This document shows, piece by piece, positions 16,310 through 23,585 of a DNA stretch of 23,747 nucleotides. Made by a program: the position numbers and the translations under genes. Each line of letters starts with the position of its first letter. Position 1 is the stretch's first letter. The notes beneath the pieces were generated by a model. The model did no database searches. It was not told where the DNA came from and saw only the letters and a list, made by a program, of their open reading frames with translations. The stretch comes from CAYQDB01 sp964416195 (GTDB taxonomy: Bacteria > Zixibacteria > MSB-5A5 > GN15 > FEB-12), in assembly GCA_964416195.1 (NCBI GenBank), contig CAYQDB010000030.1, forward strand, positions 1 through 23,747. The letters are read 5' to 3'.

Positions 16310-16666
16310 TTGAAAAAACTGTCAGCGCTCGCTGTCGCTCGAAAGGCCGGACGCCTGGCCCTTTCCAAAAGAGGGTTTGACGTAAGGATATTGAAAATCA
16401 AGGAGCTGTCATCGGTCTGTGACTATTTTGTGATTGCCTCGGGAGAGGCTGATATTCATGTAAAAGCAATTGCCCAGGCCATTGACGAAGGGCTTTTGAA
16501 GGAAGGGTGCAAGCCCAGCCACCGAGAAGGAGTAAACGAAGGGAACTGGATTCTGCTTGACTACATCGATGTGGTGGTTCACATATTCTACGAACCTACG
16601 CGTCGCTTCTACGCTCTGGAGAAGCTATGGGGCGACGCCCCCGTCGAAGAGATGGTGGACAAGTAA
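16310..16666 (+). CDS. rsfS: Ribosomal silencing factor RsfS
   Basis: 118 residues from TTG 16310. RsfS (Iojap/DUF143) binds ribosomal protein uL14 and blocks joining of the subunits when nutrients are scarce. Family signatures: ILKIKELSSVCDYFVIASGE, HVKAIAQAI, NWILLDYIDVVVHIF and a terminal RRFYALEKLWGDAP. The start is unsure: AAGGAG (16289-16294) is 15 bp before the TTG but 6 bp before an in-frame CTG at 16301, so initiation at CTG, adding three residues, is possible. It follows the LytR_C gene by 30 bp and precedes rho by 55 bp. Confidence 0.95.
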   Translation: MKKLSALAVARKAGRLALSKRGFDVRILKIKELSSVCDYFVIASGEADIHVKAIAQAIDEGLLKEGCKPSHREGVNEGNWILLDYIDVVVHIFYEPTRRFYALEKLWGDAPVEEMVDK

Positions 16667-16721
16667 ATGTTCAGATGGATGCTTTGAAACGGATAACAAT
16701 CATCAAGCTACAGGATAAATT

Positions 16722-17975
16722 ATGCAAACAGAGATAACAGAGCTCAAATCGAAAACCATTGCGGAGCTTCTCAAGATTTCAGAGGACCTTGATATTCCCG
16801 GGGTATCGGGGCTGAGAAAGTCGGAGTTGATTTACAAAATCATGGAATCGCAGTCCTCCGCCAATGGCATAATTCTCGCCGAGGGCGTTCTGGAGACACT
16901 TGACGAAGGGTATGGTTTCCTTCGCTCTCCGGACTACAACTACCTGCCCGGCCAGGATGACATTTACGTTTCGCCGTCTCAAATAAAGCGCTTTGATCTT
17001 CGCACCGGCGACATTATCGCCGGACAGGTGCGCCCGCCAAAGGACAACGAACGGTACTTCGCACTGCTGAAGATCGAGTCAGTAAACTTCGCCGATCCGG
17101 AATTCTCCAAGCATGTTAGTCTCTTTGACAACCTGACACCGCTCTATCCCGATGAACCGTTCATGATGGAAGTTGACAGTGAAGACCCGACAACCCGGAT
17201 TATCGATCTAATGTGTCCCATCGGGAAGGGCCAGCGAGCGTTGATAACCTCTCCGCCGAAAGCTGGAAAAACAATCATATTGCAGAAAATTGCGCGGTCC
17301 ATTACTACTAACCATCATGAAGTCAAATTGATTGTGCTGCTGATTGATGAACGGCCCGAGGAAGTGACGGATATGAAGCGTTCTGTCAAGGGGGAGGTGG
17401 TTTCCTCAACCTTTGACGAGCCAGCCGAACGCCACGTGCAGGTGGCGCACATGGTACTGGAGAAGGCTAAGCGCCTAACCGAGCACGGTCATGACGTAGT
17501 TATTCTTCTGGACTCGATCACGCGGCTGGCGCGGGCGCACAATGCCGTTGTGCCGCATTCGGGCAAGATTCTTTCCGGCGGTGTTGACTCCAATGCACTG
17601 CACAAACCGAAGAGGTTTTTCGGCGCTGCCCGCAATATCGAAGAAGGGGGTTCGCTGACCGTTATTGCCACCGCTCTCGTCGAGACCGGCTCGCGTATGG
17701 ACGAGGTGATTTTTGAAGAGTTCAAAGGTACCGGCAACATGGAGATGGTGCTGGATCGCCGCTTGTCGGACCGAAGAATATTCCCAGCCATGGACATCAA
17801 TCGCTCCTCGACAAGAAAGGAAGAGCTGCTTCAGGACAAAGATACTCTCAACAAGATATGGATCCTGCGCAAGTTCCTGGCCGAGATGAATCCAACTGAG
17901 GCGATGGAGTTCTTGCTAGATCGTCTTAAGAAAACAAAGAGCAACCAGAAATTCCTGGCTTCTATGAAAGACTAG
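16722..17975 (+). CDS. rho: Transcription termination factor Rho
   Basis: 417 residues, full length. An N-terminal helical domain (about 5-45, LKSKTIAELLKISEDL...GLRKSELIYKIME) is followed by the cold-shock-like RNA-binding domain (about 50-125, EGYGFLRSPDYNYLPGQDDI, YVSPSQIKRFDLRTGD) and the RecA-type motor. The Walker A is SPPKAGKT (Lys183, Thr184), Walker B is VVILLDSITRLARA, the Q-loop region includes ILSGGVDS, and an R-loop region follows with TGSRMDEVIFEEFKGTGNME. Rho is a ring helicase that ends transcription at untranslated C-rich RNA. The ATG has AGGA 6 bp upstream. I see no insertion in the N-terminal domain, unlike some high-GC relatives. Confidence 0.98.
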   Translation: MQTEITELKSKTIAELLKISEDLDIPGVSGLRKSELIYKIMESQSSANGIILAEGVLETLDEGYGFLRSPDYNYLPGQDDIYVSPSQIKRFDLRTGDIIAGQVRPPKDNERYFALLKIESVNFADPEFSKHVSLFDNLTPLYPDEPFMMEVDSEDPTTRIIDLMCPIGKGQRALITSPPKAGKTIILQKIARSITTNHHEVKLIVLLIDERPEEVTDMKRSVKGEVVSSTFDEPAERHVQVAHMVLEKAKRLTEHGHDVVILLDSITRLARAHNAVVPHSGKILSGGVDSNALHKPKRFFGAARNIEEGGSLTVIATALVETGSRMDEVIFEEFKGTGNMEMVLDRRLSDRRIFPAMDINRSSTRKEELLQDKDTLNKIWILRKFLAEMNPTEAMEFLLDRLKKTKSNQKFLASMKD

Positions 17976-18100
17976 TCAAAATAACAGGGCGGCGGAAGTC
18001 GTACCCTGATGAGCGAAAGTGGGTGGTAAAATTTTCTAACAAACTGGCAGAATGAGTCTTTAGCAACGGTGCCCCTGTTTGATAATGTTTTGGCTAGCGA

Positions 18101-18127
18101 AGATAGAGCCACTGTTTGTATCTATCT
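18101..18127 (+). promoter_or_regulatory. Hairpin in the leader of the first RRM gene
   Basis: AGATAGA (18101-18107) pairs with TCTATCT (18121-18127), 50 bp before the ATG. A -10-like GATAAT (18081-18086) lies just upstream with a poor -35. No T run follows, so a leader stem is more likely than a terminator. RRM proteins of this kind are often cold-regulated through their leaders, so a thermosensitive leader is possible but unproven. Confidence 0.3.
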
Positions 18128-18177
18128 CTCTAAGAAACATTACTGGGCAGAAAGAAATAACTACTTAGGAGGTAGAA

Positions 18178-18447
18178 ATGCAAGGCAGTAAACTCTATGT
18201 GGGAAATCTCACTTATGCCGTCACTAGTGAACAGCTACAGGAGTTGTTCTCCAATTATGGCGAAGTGAAGAGTGTAAACATAATCGAAGGTAGAGGTTTT
18301 GGATTCGTTGAAATGTCCAGCTCTTCAGAAGCTGAGCAAGCTAAGGAAGCCCTCAATGGTAACGAACTCGAAGGACGTACCTTGAGGGTTGACGAGGCTA
18401 GCCCGCCAAGAGGAGGTGGACAAAGGAGGGATAATCGAAGATATTAG
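18178..18447 (+). CDS. Single-RRM RNA-binding protein (copy 1)
   Basis: 89 residues. One RRM domain fills residues 4-77, with RNP2 LYVGNL (6-11) and RNP1 GRGFGFVEM (about 38-46), which carries the aromatic RNA-stacking residues. The tail is short, basic and Gly/Arg-rich (PPRGGGQRRDNRRY). Bacterial proteins of this type, best known from cyanobacteria, bind RNA and are often cold-induced. AGGAGGT sits 5 bp before the ATG. A near copy follows 135 bp downstream. Confidence 0.93.
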   Translation: MQGSKLYVGNLTYAVTSEQLQELFSNYGEVKSVNIIEGRGFGFVEMSSSSEAEQAKEALNGNELEGRTLRVDEASPPRGGGQRRDNRRY

Positions 18448-18582
18448 GACCTGAACTAGGGGTTCTGGTGGGGGGTACCTGTCTGGTAATGTCTTTGTGG
18501 GAAGGGTCATAATTGCTGTTTGGTCTTCGCGCACACCTTAGTCATTATCGGACATTGAGAAGTGAACATTGAGGAGAATGAA

Positions 18583-18846
18583 ATGCAAGGCAGTAAGCTT
18601 TACGTAGGCAATCTCAGTTATGCCACAACGAACGAGCAGTTGCAGCAACTGTTTTCCGGTTATGGTGAAGTCAAGAACGTCAATATCATTGAAGGTAAAG
18701 GTTTCGGATTCGTTGAGATGTCCAGCAACGAAGAAGCCGAAAAGGCAAAAAAGGAGTTGAACGGCACGGAGTTTGAAGGCCGGACACTGAAAGTCGACGA
18801 GGCTCGTCCTCCAAGAGAAAGGCCAAGGAGAGATTTCAGAAGATAG
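18583..18846 (+). CDS. Single-RRM RNA-binding protein (copy 2)
   Basis: 87 residues from ATG 18583, chosen because GAGGAG (18571-18576) is 6 bp upstream and because it gives the same MQGSKLYVGN start as copy 1. GTG 18562 would add seven residues without support. RNP2 is LYVGNL, RNP1 is GKGFGFVEM, and the tail is Arg-rich without the Gly run (PPRERPRRDFRR). The two copies differ mainly in surface residues and tail, as expected of a tandem duplication. A terminator-like hairpin follows 54 bp after the stop. Confidence 0.93.
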   Translation: MQGSKLYVGNLSYATTNEQLQQLFSGYGEVKNVNIIEGKGFGFVEMSSNEEAEKAKKELNGTEFEGRTLKVDEARPPRERPRRDFRR

Positions 18847-18900
18847 TAGAATAGTCAAGAACTAACACTAAGTCTCAAGATACCTCTCGTCGATTATCAC

Positions 18901-18931
18901 GGCCACCCCTGTTTACGCCGGGGTGGCCTTC
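18901..18931 (+). terminator. Terminator-like hairpin after the RRM genes
   Basis: Perfect 9-bp stem GGCCACCCC (18901-18909) and GGGGTGGCC (18920-18928) with a 10-base loop, followed by TTCTGT. The stem is strong but the T tract short. It fits the end of the RRM operon before the converging tRNA gene. Confidence 0.6.
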
Positions 18932-19001
18932 TGTATGGTACAAAGAGTCGGTAAGGCCACTAGTTCGAAGGCCAGCGTGGTTTTGATATTCGATAGGCGG
19001 G

Positions 19002-19023
19002 AAAAAACTCCACTGCGAGTGGA
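19002..19023 (-). terminator. Intrinsic terminator of the tRNA-Sec gene
   Basis: Read on the minus strand: TCCACT-CGC-AGTGGA stem-loop, one C-G step, then six T (plus-strand A run 19002-19007). It lies about 45 bp beyond the tRNA 3' end. A textbook rho-independent terminator. Confidence 0.75.
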
Positions 19024-19066
19024 ATCGGTCTGCCAGAGGCATGGGCAATGTGCAGATTATTTATAA

Positions 19067-19160
19067 CGGAAGGGGTGGGAATCGAACCCACCGGGAACAA
19101 TGCGATTGCCCCCCACACGGCTTTGAAGGCCGGGACCGCCACCAGACGGCATCCACTTCC
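19067..19160 (-). tRNA. selC: tRNA-Sec (anticodon UCA)
   Basis: Read on the minus strand from 19160 it has the tRNA-Sec plan: acceptor starting GGAAG and ending CTTCC plus discriminator G; a long D stem with a 4-base loop (GCCGTC-TGGT-GGCGGT); anticodon loop CTTCAAA with UCA in the middle; a long variable arm (GGGGGCAA paired with TTGTTCCC); and T arm GTGGG-TTCGATT-CCCAC. At 94 bases it is close to the 95 of E. coli selC. CCA is not encoded. Oddities: a T-C mismatch at acceptor position 6 and one mismatch in the anticodon stem. It inserts selenocysteine at UGA with SelA, SelB and SelD, none of which is in this window. It has its own promoter and terminator. Confidence 0.93.
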
Positions 19161-19166
19161 AGCTAA

Positions 19167-19195
19167 AGTATATAACATAGCCGCACCATTGGCAA
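19167..19195 (-). promoter_or_regulatory. Promoter of the tRNA-Sec gene
   Basis: On the minus strand TTGCCA (19190-19195), a 17-bp spacer, then TATACT (19167-19172), each five of six consensus. The -10 ends 7 bp before the first tRNA base, so transcription starts at or very near the mature 5' end. Confidence 0.7.
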
Positions 19196-19291
19196 ATGTC
19201 GCTTCAGCGGATACCCTGGCCGGATCGCCCTGGGTTTCAAAGTGGCCTTATATCACTTTCTAAATGTCATATTACAAACTGTTTGGCAGTG

Positions 19292-19312
19292 GCAGGTCTC
19301 TCCGAGACCTGT
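19292..19312 (-). terminator. Hairpin directly after the M14 peptidase gene
   Basis: CAGGTCTC (19293-19300), TCC, GAGACCTG (19304-19311): a perfect 8-bp stem that begins 2 bp beyond the peptidase stop. No T run follows on the minus strand, so it may stabilise the mRNA end, act with Rho, or be a dispersed palindromic repeat. Confidence 0.45.
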
Positions 19313-19313
19313 C

Positions 19314-22157
19314 CTACCGCTCCTCGTACGGTTCAAACCCACGTGTCATACCAGGACCGTAAAGGATGGCGTTGACGAACATCTTGCGTGTGCCCCAGAA
19401 GTAAGCGCGTATGTTCGGGTCACTGGCAAACATGATGATTTGACCCTTGCCTTTCGACTCCCGGGTGACATAGGCTGTGCCCATCCAACGTTGACGCGCT
19501 TCCGGCCACAACAGTCCCGACAGGCGGAGATTATTACCGTCAGGAGTGAATCGTGCCACCGTCCTGACCGGCGATGATGACATGAAAGCATGGTCAGAAT
19601 AGACCATAACGGGGACTTTGTTCCTCATGCCAAAAGCCAGCCAGTCCTCGGTGTCGATATCAGCCCGCAGGATAGCGCCACGCGGGAAAAACCGCCGCTG
19701 CCACTTATCGAGGTCCTGGGCCTGCTTCCCACCGGTTTTGGGCGGCGGTGCGGATGCTTCTGTTTTTTCAGTCGGAACTTTCTCCGGATGCCAGAGAGCC
19801 AAAGTATCAACAGCAGGCGCTTCAGCTTGAAGTTCTCTCTCAATGCCCTTTTTGTAGAAATCCAGTTTGTCCAGTACCTGCCGTTTCAGACGCACCTGCG
19901 AAAGTGCCACCGACGTATCGGCGGTCCAGATAGCAGAGCGTTCGGTGACAACCAGAGTGCCGCCATTACTGACCCACTTTTGCAGTTTGCCTGCTCCCTG
20001 CTTTCCAAGCATCCCATTCAGCGCATCACCCCACACCGATGGCACAATGATAACGTTGTACGGGGAAAGATCGATGAAGGAAAGGCTGGAAACCTGGAGA
20101 AGCGAATGTGGCAGTTCCAGTTGCTTGTCAATCGTATACCACACCGAGCCGACCGACGTGTAGTCCATCCCATCTCCCATCAGAAGGGCAATTCGAGGCT
20201 GAGCAAGAAGGCGGAAAGTCGGCGCGCCAAGATAGGAGCCTTCAGTGGAGCGACCTGTGTTAACACCGTAGATATTAACGCCAACCTCCTCTGCCAGTTG
20301 TGTCAGAATGTCGGTAAGGTGATCCGGATTACCGCGCTTGCGCAGTAGGAGGGCGCCGGGCTTGAACGATATGCCCTCGACCGTGAACGGTTCCTCAGAG
20401 CAGTATACAATTAGTTCTCCAGCAAAAAGATGATTGAGGAGCCGGTAGGTTTTCTCGCCCTCCATGTTGATGATAAAACCGAACTGGGCTTCGGGGTTGA
20501 TAAGCCGCCCCTCGGAAAGCTTAATGCTCTTCACCTCTTCCGTGGCAACGGTAAATGACGCCGTAGTGTGGTAGGCATCAATGTCATACGCCAGCGGCAA
20601 GGACCACGCGCTAACTTCGTACATGCGGGTTTCGTTGTGCTTCTCAATTTCGCGTCTCTCCTCCACCAGAAACTCCTGTTTGAGGTGGGGGTCAAAATCC
20701 AGAATTGCTTTCGCCAGCGCGCCGGACGGTTGAGCGGTATTGACAATATAGGTTCCTACGGGGAACTTCACTGATCTATGTTCAACGTGATAGATGTCGG
20801 TTGCCTTCCCTACCGAGAATTGCTTTGTCGCACGCTGGACAACAATACACTGGTTTACAAGTGATTCGATGAAAGTCTTCATCTTCAGCTCATCGTCATC
20901 AGGCACAAAGAGGAATTGCAGGTGGCTTTTCCTGCCGTTCTCCACTATCCCCTTTCGAGCTTCATAGTAATCTTTCAGAAGCTGTCTGCGGTTGTTGGCG
21001 GCAGTGAAAAGATTCGCCAGAGAAGAAGTGAATTGGTGGTTGACGGATTCGTGGTATGATAGGATGTAGCCGTCACGCTGTTTGACAATCGCTCCATCGA
21101 CTCCCCCCTGCTCATAAAGTATACCCACTGTGCCAAGAAAGGACGGCCAGGCGGAAGTGTAGCCGGGATACCACTGCTCGTTCCATTCTCCTGAGTAGTA
21201 CGGCCAGCAGTGACGGTCAAATACCGCCGCCTGATCTTTGTTGAAGATCTTCCACCACTTGAGAACATTGGGAGGCGTATTGTAGTTGATCGGTTGACGT
21301 GGCGGCGAAAACAGGAAAGTCCCATAAGCACCCATTTCGTGGGCGTCCACTGCCAGTACCGGGTGCCATTTTTGTATCGTTCTGAGTTTGCCGATTGTTT
21401 CCGGCTGCGTAGCAAGGATACAGTCACGGTTGAGGTCAAAAAGGTAGTGATTGGTTCGGCCCCAGGGCCAAACGCCACTGTGTTGCATGGCATTGCGGTC
21501 ATAGTTAGGGACGTGGCTTTTGTAGGTTTGCAGTATATTAATGAACCGCTCGCGTCCGTCTGGATTTTCGAGAGGATCAATTATAACAATAACGTTCTCC
21601 AGAAGGTGCAGTGTGGCTGAATCATTGGCGGCTGCCAGATGATACGCAAGTTGGATAGCAGCATCTGTACCAGACAGCTCATCCCCGTGAATCGTGTAGC
21701 CCAGCCAGGCGAACGCCGGGAGTTCTTCTGTCAGTGAGTCCAGTTGCGCTTTTGATTCTATCCGACCCGGATTGGCTACCATGTCCATCCTGGCGCGGTG
21801 TTGTTCAAGATTCCCAATATTATCAGGAGTGGATATGAAGAGATTGAACAGATCGCGTCCCTCGTGTGTCTTGCCGCGTGTCTCAAGCATCACCCGCTCG
21901 GAGTGTTCCGCCAGAGCCTTGATGTATGTCGTCTGTTCGCTGTAGTGTAAAGGCCACGATCCCAAAGGCTGCTCAAGGAAGTCGTTCGGTTTGGGCACTG
22001 CGGCGTCGTAGCGGCCTCCTTCATAAAAAGGCACCGTGTCTACGACCGCCTTCTCTGAATAGGAAGGGTGTAACCCGGCCAATACGACAGCAGGGACACT
22101 GCCCAGCAACAAAGCGCTTACGAGCAAAACTGATAAAGAGATTGATCTTGGGGACAT
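19314..22157 (-). CDS. Secreted M14-family zinc carboxypeptidase with C-terminal GATase1-like domain
   Basis: 947 residues from ATG 22157, chosen for GAGGAGGAATT just upstream and the signal peptide it starts (SISLSVLLVSALLLGSVPAVVLA). The frame stays open 40 codons further up without these marks. The M14 peptidase domain spans about 60-400: zinc ligands His157 and Glu160 in IHGDELSG, third ligand His273 in VDAHEMG, and the likely catalytic Glu349 in LYEQGG. The LNRD motif follows NHYLFD. Such enzymes trim C-terminal residues from peptides in the periplasm or outside. A middle region of beta-rich sequence follows, then a class I glutamine-amidotransferase-like fold (about 680-900; IALLMGDGMDYTSVG, NVIIVPSVWG, WVSNGGTLVVTE). 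It lacks a clear nucleophile Cys, so it is probably structural. It ends in TAG. Confidence 0.93.
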   Translation of the reverse strand: MSPRSISLSVLLVSALLLGSVPAVVLAGLHPSYSEKAVVDTVPFYEGGRYDAAVPKPNDFLEQPLGSWPLHYSEQTTYIKALAEHSERVMLETRGKTHEGRDLFNLFISTPDNIGNLEQHRARMDMVANPGRIESKAQLDSLTEELPAFAWLGYTIHGDELSGTDAAIQLAYHLAAANDSATLHLLENVIVIIDPLENPDGRERFINILQTYKSHVPNYDRNAMQHSGVWPWGRTNHYLFDLNRDCILATQPETIGKLRTIQKWHPVLAVDAHEMGAYGTFLFSPPRQPINYNTPPNVLKWWKIFNKDQAAVFDRHCWPYYSGEWNEQWYPGYTSAWPSFLGTVGILYEQGGVDGAIVKQRDGYILSYHESVNHQFTSSLANLFTAANNRRQLLKDYYEARKGIVENGRKSHLQFLFVPDDDELKMKTFIESLVNQCIVVQRATKQFSVGKATDIYHVEHRSVKFPVGTYIVNTAQPSGALAKAILDFDPHLKQEFLVEERREIEKHNETRMYEVSAWSLPLAYDIDAYHTTASFTVATEEVKSIKLSEGRLINPEAQFGFIINMEGEKTYRLLNHLFAGELIVYCSEEPFTVEGISFKPGALLLRKRGNPDHLTDILTQLAEEVGVNIYGVNTGRSTEGSYLGAPTFRLLAQPRIALLMGDGMDYTSVGSVWYTIDKQLELPHSLLQVSSLSFIDLSPYNVIIVPSVWGDALNGMLGKQGAGKLQKWVSNGGTLVVTERSAIWTADTSVALSQVRLKRQVLDKLDFYKKGIERELQAEAPAVDTLALWHPEKVPTEKTEASAPPPKTGGKQAQDLDKWQRRFFPRGAILRADIDTEDWLAFGMRNKVPVMVYSDHAFMSSSPVRTVARFTPDGNNLRLSGLLWPEARQRWMGTAYVTRESKGKGQIIMFASDPNIRAYFWGTRKMFVNAILYGPGMTRGFEPYEER

Positions 22158-22288
22158 AATTCCTCCTCGCAGGGCTTCTGGTCTTCTACCTTTCGGGGCA
22201 AATAAGGGTTGGCTTAGCCCACAAGTAAAGCGAAAACTGCCAAGAGGCGGCCTTCCAGAGTTGCTACTCCCTACCAAGAACCATTGCC

Positions 22289-23191
22289 CTACTCAGCCAC
22301 TGGAGGAACTGCATTGGTGACGGCAACAGCCTGAGGCCCAACATATCCCGTCATCCGCATAAAGCCGAGTGTCCACACTGAGCTCGCAAGTGTGCCAAAA
22401 AAGGCTGAAGAGAGAATGATTATCAGTAGTCCCACTCCAATACCCGGAACAAGACCAAGCCAGAGATTGGCCATGCCGGCAACGATAAACGGTATTGCCA
22501 GGATCATCATGCCGATTACCAATGCGCACCAGAGGACTAATTGTGTTAAAAGCGATGAAAACGCCACTCCCAGCGTCTTGCCAATGTTATCCCTAAACAG
22601 ATTCCAACCTCTGCCTATCGCGTCAAGCCACGGTATGTCGTTCAGTACCGCGAATCGTATTGCCCATCCTTCAATGGAGATAGCCACAAATATTATCACA
22701 AGCAAGATTGGAATGGCAAGAATAGTCAGAGCGAGCCCTAGACCTACAGACGCGAAATAGGAGGGGACAATAACAAAAGCGAGGCAGATGACGACGAACA
22801 GTACTGCCAGTCCGGCCAATAGCATAATGCCGAATAGCCTGAAAAACTTTCCCAGACCTACTGACCAGCAGTCAGCAAAGTTCACATCGAGATTAGATTC
22901 CTTTCTGGAAATACCATGTATGAGTGATCCTTCGGAGAGGACACTCATCACCCAGAAAACGATCCATAGTGCAAATGCTGCCAGAACAAAGAGAACCAGC
23001 ACAGCAGGCTCGATGCGGAAGATGCCAAAATCGCCGAAGTCGGCAGTCCACTCGTCTCTGTCAAGTTTGTCCGTCCACCAGTGACCGCCTCCGAATCCAT
23101 CAGCTACCGATACAAAAAACCCAAACAGCCAGAGGAACTTGTATTTCCAGGCGTTGCTTATAGACTTCTTGACGAGCTCCATGTAATCCAT
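22289..23191 (-). CDS. Polytopic membrane protein of unknown function
   Basis: 300 residues from ATG 23191, preferred because AAGGTAAGGG lies about 6 bp upstream. ATG 23230 would add 13 polar residues without a ribosome site. An amphipathic start (MELVKKSISNAWKYKFLWLFGFF) and about six or seven hydrophobic segments follow; the stretches near residues 75-100, 120-160 (two), 165-190, 215-245 and 250-280 are clear. The layout resembles families annotated as glycerophosphoryl-diester-phosphodiesterase membrane domain or DUF4013-like proteins: conserved W-K-Y-K-FLWLFGFF, then EGWAIRFAVL and a following Trp. I cannot name a function. It is 131 bp upstream of the peptidase gene on the same strand. 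Confidence 0.8.
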   Translation of the reverse strand: MDYMELVKKSISNAWKYKFLWLFGFFVSVADGFGGGHWWTDKLDRDEWTADFGDFGIFRIEPAVLVLFVLAAFALWIVFWVMSVLSEGSLIHGISRKESNLDVNFADCWSVGLGKFFRLFGIMLLAGLAVLFVVICLAFVIVPSYFASVGLGLALTILAIPILLVIIFVAISIEGWAIRFAVLNDIPWLDAIGRGWNLFRDNIGKTLGVAFSSLLTQLVLWCALVIGMMILAIPFIVAGMANLWLGLVPGIGVGLLIIILSSAFFGTLASSVWTLGFMRMTGYVGPQAVAVTNAVPPVAE

Positions 23192-23230
23192 ATATACCCT
23201 TACCTTTTTCCCATGCTCAACATACTTCAC

Positions 23231-23477
23231 GCCTAACGCAACGAAGTTATTGGTTATCGATACGAAAATCCAGTAAATTCGTTTTGCTTTACTGAATATA
23301 CTACCACGGTAGAGAATTATTCAAGGAACATGATTACCCACCCGTCAGGAGGGCTACACGTCCGTGTGTGGTACCGCCACTGAGGAAGACTTCTCACAAC
23401 AGAGCTGTGGCCCACCCGTCACTTTGTTGGAGGACATACACTTGCCTGAAATAAGGTCACCGGACGCCGTTGGGCAT
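23231..23477. other. Spacer between membrane protein and micro-protein genes
   Basis: Holds the candidate promoter at 23295-23324 and an 11-bp direct repeat CCCACCCGTCA (23337-23347 and 23411-23421). I see no gene; the reading frame of about 75 codons across 23354-23581 on the minus strand is a shadow of the micro-protein gene. Confidence 0.5.
23295..23324 (-). promoter_or_regulatory. Candidate promoter of the membrane protein gene with inverted repeat in spacer
   Basis: Minus strand: TTGAAT (23319-23324), an 18-bp spacer, then TATATT (23295-23300). The spacer contains the inverted repeat CTACC-GT-GGTAG (23301-23312) directly beside the -10, a position suited to a repressor. Confidence 0.4.
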
Positions 23478-23585
23478 TTACTTATTCTTTTTATCTTTTT
23501 TCGCCTTCCGTTTTTCCTTTGGACTACGCTCTGCCTTTTTCTGTTTTTCCCTTTTGCCTTTATCTTTACTTCCTTTGTCACCCAT
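23478..23585 (-). CDS. Lys-rich 35-residue micro-protein
   Basis: Starts MGDKGSKDKGKREKQKKAER and ends KEKRKAKKDKKNK before TAA. Nearly half the residues are Lys or Arg, with no hydrophobic core, so it is probably disordered and nucleic-acid- or ribosome-associated; that role is inference. GGAG lies 8-9 bp before the ATG, and a promoter-like pair sits 93 bp upstream. I recall very similar short MGDKGSKDKG proteins annotated as hypothetical in several bacteria, which supports a real gene, but I cannot check this here. The frame wins over a longer overlapping one because of its start context and composition. Confidence 0.7.
   Translation of the reverse strand: MGDKGSKDKGKREKQKKAERSPKEKRKAKKDKKNK

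Noticed and set aside
18002..18030. Hammerhead-like core CTGATGAGCGAAAG after rho.
   Set aside because: There is no stem II between CTGATGAG and CGAAA, and the flanking arms pair over only a few bases, so an active ribozyme is unlikely.
19590..20348. 252-codon plus-strand frame opposite the M14 peptidase.
   Set aside because: It lies wholly inside the peptidase gene, whose catalytic motifs fix the coding strand.
23354..23581. 75-codon minus-strand frame at the right end.
   Set aside because: It overlaps the 35-residue Lys-rich gene in another frame, and the latter has the better ribosome site and composition.
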